Assembly: GCA_022483465.1 (NCBI GenBank)
Contig: JAKVNF010000003.1
Coordinates: 124,001-188,000 of the forward strand
Direction of reading: 5' to 3'
DNA: 64,000 nt
Origin: Lachnospiraceae bacterium
GTDB taxonomy: Bacteria > Bacillota > Clostridia > Lachnospirales > Lachnospiraceae
Under the pieces are notes generated by a model, which saw nothing but the letters and a program-made list of their open reading frames with translations, was not told where the DNA came from and ran no database searches. Shown in pieces: positions 61,206 to 64,000 of the stretch. The translations under genes were made by a program, and so were the position numbers. How positions within the stretch are numbered: position 1 is the stretch's first letter; each line of letters opens with the position of its first letter.

Positions 61206-62471
61206 ACGATCCTGTTTCTTCGACCCACCCAGTCGCTCACCATCTTTCTGCAGCAGCTGGGCAGAGGCCTGCGCCTTGCCCCCGGCAAGGAGTGCCTGAC
61301 GGTGCTCGACTTTGTGGGACAGGCCAACCGGCATTACAACTTCGCGGAGAAGTTTGATGCCCTGACGGAGAGCGGGACCAAGGGGACCATCGGGGAGATT
61401 CAGGACGGCTTTGTGGATGTGCCGAGGGGCTGCAGCATCCAGCTGGAGCGGAAGGCGCGGGACATCATCCTGGAGAACATCAACGCCGCTGTGGGACACA
61501 GCTGGTCCCGGATGCTCGAGGGGATCCGCACCTTCGAGGAGGACACCGGAAAGACCCTGACGCTGGAGCACTTCCTCGAGGCGTATCACCTGGACCTCAC
61601 CCAGCTCTACCGGGACCGAAAGCACAGCTTTGCGGGGCTCCTTGCGGCAGCAGGGCGGGGTGAGCCCCTGCCCGATACGGAGGAGACCAGGCTCTTTACG
61701 GCGGCCCTCTACCGGATTGCCCAGATCGACTCGCGGCGCTGGATCGCCTTCCTGGAGGATACCTTTGACAACCTGGAGACCCTGCGGGCAGAGGATCTTT
61801 CCCCGCTTCAATATCGGATGGCAAACATGCTTCAGTTCACGGTCTACCGGAAGACATATGGCGCCTGCGGCTTTCCGGACATCCTGGAGGTCTTCCGACG
61901 GGCAAAGGCCCAGGGCCCCCTCTACCGGGAGATCCGGGAGGTCCTTGCCCTGGACAAGGGCCGCATCGCCTTTGTCGACCAGCCGGTGGATCTTGGCTTT
62001 GACTGCCCGCTGGATCTGCACTGCCACTACACGAGAGACCAGATCTTTGTGGCACTCGACTATGAGAACACCGCGGCGGTCCGTCAGGGTGTCCTCTGGG
62101 TGAAAGAGCACCGCATCGATGTGCTGATCAACACGCTGAACAAGACCGAGAAGGACTACTCGCCGAGTACCATGTACGAGGATTACTCGATCAATGAGCA
62201 TCTGTTCCACTGGCAGAGCCAGGTCACCACCTCGGCGGATTCCCCCACCGGGCAGCGCTACATCCACCACGACAGGGAGAACAGCCAGGTGATCCTGTTT
62301 GTGAAGGAGTACAAGAAGGACGCGTACGGCCATGCGGCGCCCTTTGTGTACCTGGGAAAAGCGTGCTACTTTTCCCACGAGGGTTCACGGCCGATGTCCA
62401 TCATCTGGCGCCTGGAGGAGCCGATCCCCGCGGACTTCATCCGAAAGAGCGGAAAGCTCACGGCCCAGTGA
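61181..62471 (+). pseudogene. DEAD/DEAH helicase, 3' part (DUF3427-like), displaced by prophage
   Basis: Continues the host gene of 1-1322 in the same frame as GVDIREVNTILFLRPTQSLT, with QQLGRGLRLAPGKECLTVLD (motif VI) and a C-terminal DUF3427-like region of ~300 residues (FVDQPVDLGFDCPL, LDYENTAAVRQGVLW, YIHHDRENSQVILFVKEY). The frame could be opened by GTG at 61185 but has no ribosome binding site. Without the ATPase half it is inactive. Excision would restore a complete gene. Confidence 0.92.
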
Positions 62472-62505
62472 CGCAAGGAAAGAGATAAAGGAGAACATCG
62501 CAGCG

Positions 62506-62913
62506 ATGGAAGAGAAGAAAAAGACGGTCCGCGTGGTCTGCGCGCTGATCGAAGAGAAGGGAAAGATCTTTGCCGCCCAGCGGGGCTATGGGGAATGGAA
62601 GGACTGGTGGGAGTTCCCCGGGGGAAAGATTGAGCCCGGGGAGACCCCAAAGGAGGCGATCATCCGGGAGATCCGGGAGGAGCTTGCGGCCACCATCGAG
62701 CCCACGGAGGACCTTGGCACCATCGAGTGGGACTATCCCGATTTCCACCTCTTCATGCGCGCCTTCCGGGCTAAGATCGTCCAGGGAAGCCTTTCCCTCC
62801 TGGAGGCGGAGGATGGCAGATGGCTGGAAAGGGAAGCGCTCTCCTCCCTGCACTTTCTCCCCGCCGACGAAGCGCTCCTTGAAAGACTCATGCAGCAGGA
62901 CAGCAGGGAATAG
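62506..62913 (+). CDS. Nudix hydrolase (MutT-like)
   Basis: A 135-aa Nudix protein, start ATG 62506 with AAAGGAG. The box GGKIEPGETPKEAIIREI continuing REELAA fits GX5EX7REUXEEXGU with Ala in place of the usual Gly. The beginning VVCALIEEKGKIFAAQRGYG matches 8-oxo-dGTP/dCTP pyrophosphatases (MutT or DUF-type). It follows the host helicase by 35 bp and may have been co-transcribed before integration separated the helicase promoter. Confidence 0.9.
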   Translation: MEEKKKTVRVVCALIEEKGKIFAAQRGYGEWKDWWEFPGGKIEPGETPKEAIIREIREELAATIEPTEDLGTIEWDYPDFHLFMRAFRAKIVQGSLSLLEAEDGRWLEREALSSLHFLPADEALLERLMQQDSRE

Positions 62914-63480
62914 TGGGGAGTGCAGATAATAACGGAAACCAACCGGCAGATCCCTGCCTGGCACAGTGGTGCCAGCAAGGATTTTTCCGTTCACGAAGCC
63001 CACATAGTGTTGGAAAGGATATCACATCTCGTAATCAATACTCTGATATCCGGCAATGAGAACACAAACATTTCTCAATTTCGGGATAAATCGGCCAAAA
63101 ACATTTCTCATTTTCGGGATAAAAAGGCTAAAAACATTCCTCATTTTCGTTTTGCCGGCAGCGCCGATGCTGTGGAGCAAGCGGCTCTGCCGGTAAGATT
63201 GCCAGCGCCTGCCGTGTACAGAAGCCAAAAAGCGGATGGACAGATCGAGAGGACGATCAGGAGGAGGTCCAGATCTGGGAGAAAGCTCCTTTGGGCAGTT
63301 CTCCTGCGGATGCCGCAGAAAGACGCGGCACGGGGGACAGGTTAGAAAACCCTCACCTGACGCCTGATCCGAGGACAAGGTCTCCAACGGGGCCCGCTTT
63401 TCAGATCCGATACAGGCAGGGAAAACTAAGCACCACGGCAGAAATCACGAGGCAAACGGAGTTTCTCTTTCTGCACGCCT
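62914..63480 (+). repeat. Intergenic stretch with 33-bp tandem repeat
   Basis: Between the Nudix and LysR genes no gene is well supported. At about 63066-63150 a 33-bp unit containing ACATTTCTCATTTTCGGGAT is present nearly three times; in frame it would read NIS-x-FRDK-x-AK as an 11-residue repeat on the + strand and MRNVF-x-x-FIPK on the other. Which strand, if any, is expressed is not clear. Confidence 0.5.
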
Positions 63481-63483
63481 TCC

Positions 63484-64000
63484 TCACGCACTGTGGGTGG
63501 CGGCCTCCTCCCCGGAGAGGAGCTCCCGGAACACCGAGAGGAAGACCTGCTGCGGCTCTGTGAGCTTCTGACTGCGCCCGCAGCAGAGGGAGAGCTGCGG
63601 CGTAACGCCGACGAGGCGAATGGGAAAGACAAGGAGCGGGTTGTTCTGCTCTCTGGAAAAGTCGGAGCCCTGGCCGAGGGTGCGCTGGAGATAGTCCCTC
63701 GGCGCAAGAAATACCCCGGATCCGCTCCGGCAGAGGGCAGCGTTGAGCTCACAGTTCTCCGAGGAGAAGGCGGCCTTTGGCGTAAAGCCCGCGGTGTCAA
63801 AGCAGGCCCGGTTGTCGATGGTAAGCTGCCCCTCCCCGTCCAGGAGCAGGATGAAGGGGAGTTCTTTGAGCAGGGAGAGGTCTCTCGTCTCCTCGAGACG
63901 TCTGCGCCTTGCCTCCCAGTTCTTTCCATAGCGGGCAAGGGCGAGCTGCTCCCGGAAACAGGCACAGAAAGGGGTCATGTCGATGGTGATGATCGGTTTT
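63484..64000 (-). CDS. LysR-family regulator, C-terminal part (partial)
   Basis: The reading frame is open to the window end and encodes the last ~170 residues of a LysR-type effector domain: KPIITIDMTPFCACFREQL at the edge, LPFILLLDGEGQLTIDN, ALCRSGSGVFLAPRDYLQ, PLLVFPIRLVGVTPQLSLC and a final helix QQVFLSVFRELLSG. The DNA-binding HTH lies outside. Target genes unknown. Confidence 0.82.
   Translation of the reverse strand, partial: KPIITIDMTPFCACFREQLALARYGKNWEARRRRLEETRDLSLLKELPFILLLDGEGQLTIDNRACFDTAGFTPKAAFSSENCELNAALCRSGSGVFLAPRDYLQRTLGQGSDFSREQNNPLLVFPIRLVGVTPQLSLCCGRSQKLTEPQQVFLSVFRELLSGEEAATHSA

Noticed and set aside
61074-62378. 434-aa open frame antisense to the host helicase 3' part
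   Set aside because: Shadow frame in GC-rich DNA; the + strand carries clear helicase motifs.
63066-63150. Tandem repeats considered as a CRISPR array
   Set aside because: Units are directly adjacent with no unique spacers, and no cas genes are present.

Overview
The window is a chromosomal segment of a Gram-positive bacterium, most likely Bacillota, class Clostridia (strong GGAGG ribosome binding sites and Clostridia-type phage proteins; the species cannot be read from the sequence). It contains a complete prophage of about 59.9 kb (1323-61180) between GC-rich host flanks. The prophage sits inside a host gene for a PLD-DEAD/DEAH-box helicase. The 5' part of that gene is at 1-1322 and the 3' part at 61181-62471. 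Joining the two at a shared GA dinucleotide (1321-1322 and 61179-61180) restores the conserved helicase sequence NEGVD without gain or loss of a base. The two phage-side arms form a ~50-bp imperfect inverted repeat centred on GA, as expected for a serine-integrase attP. Beyond the prophage are a Nudix hydrolase gene and, at the window end, the 3' part of a LysR-type regulator.

Layout, left to right. (1) 1323-9360, accessory genes: an unknown small protein, an HNH nuclease, and a Dcm / EcoRII / Vsr restriction-modification-repair cluster. The methyltransferase is broken by an IS4-superfamily (IS1634-like) element. The EcoRII endonuclease is broken by an IS1595-type element with perfect 29-bp ends and an 8-bp target duplication. 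Vsr is intact. (2) 9626-12440, lysogeny control: an XRE repressor, an ImmA-type metallopeptidase and three copies of the operator GTTCGC-N6-GCGAAC. (3) 12440-27630, early and replication genes: a possible attenuator RNA, a sigma-like protein, an SNF2 helicase, a Gp157-like protein, a family A DNA polymerase with a 305-aa intein, an Smr-domain protein, an antisense zinc-ribbon/nuclease protein, a primase-helicase, a GTCCG-rich repeat array that looks like an origin, and a VRR-NUC nuclease. (4) 27629-34045: a late-regulator-like gene, HNH and NUMOD4/HNH nucleases, the small terminase, an adenine or cytosine-N4 methyltransferase, and small genes preceded by a repeated leader. (5) 34045-51614: an HK97-like packaging, head, long-tail and lysis module with a -1 frameshift in the tail chaperone. 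(6) 51719-55168: a sigma-like zinc-finger protein, a SHOCT-like peptide and two large serine recombinases. (7) 55373-61103: a lower-GC three-gene cassette (RecQ-like SF2 helicase, NERD-SF1 helicase, small protein).

The phage is a long-tailed temperate type. Lysogeny is probably held by the XRE/ImmA pair acting on the shared operators. A distinctive repeated motif, GTTGTT-N9-TTGTAGTA followed by a Shine-Dalgarno sequence, lies before six early or control genes, with a seventh copy inside a coding region. It looks like a phage-specific start-associated regulatory element. Once the phage circularises, the two accessory regions become one island spanning attP: helicase cassette, attP, HNH, broken EcoRII system. 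Integration itself inactivates a host helicase of a type often found in defence settings.
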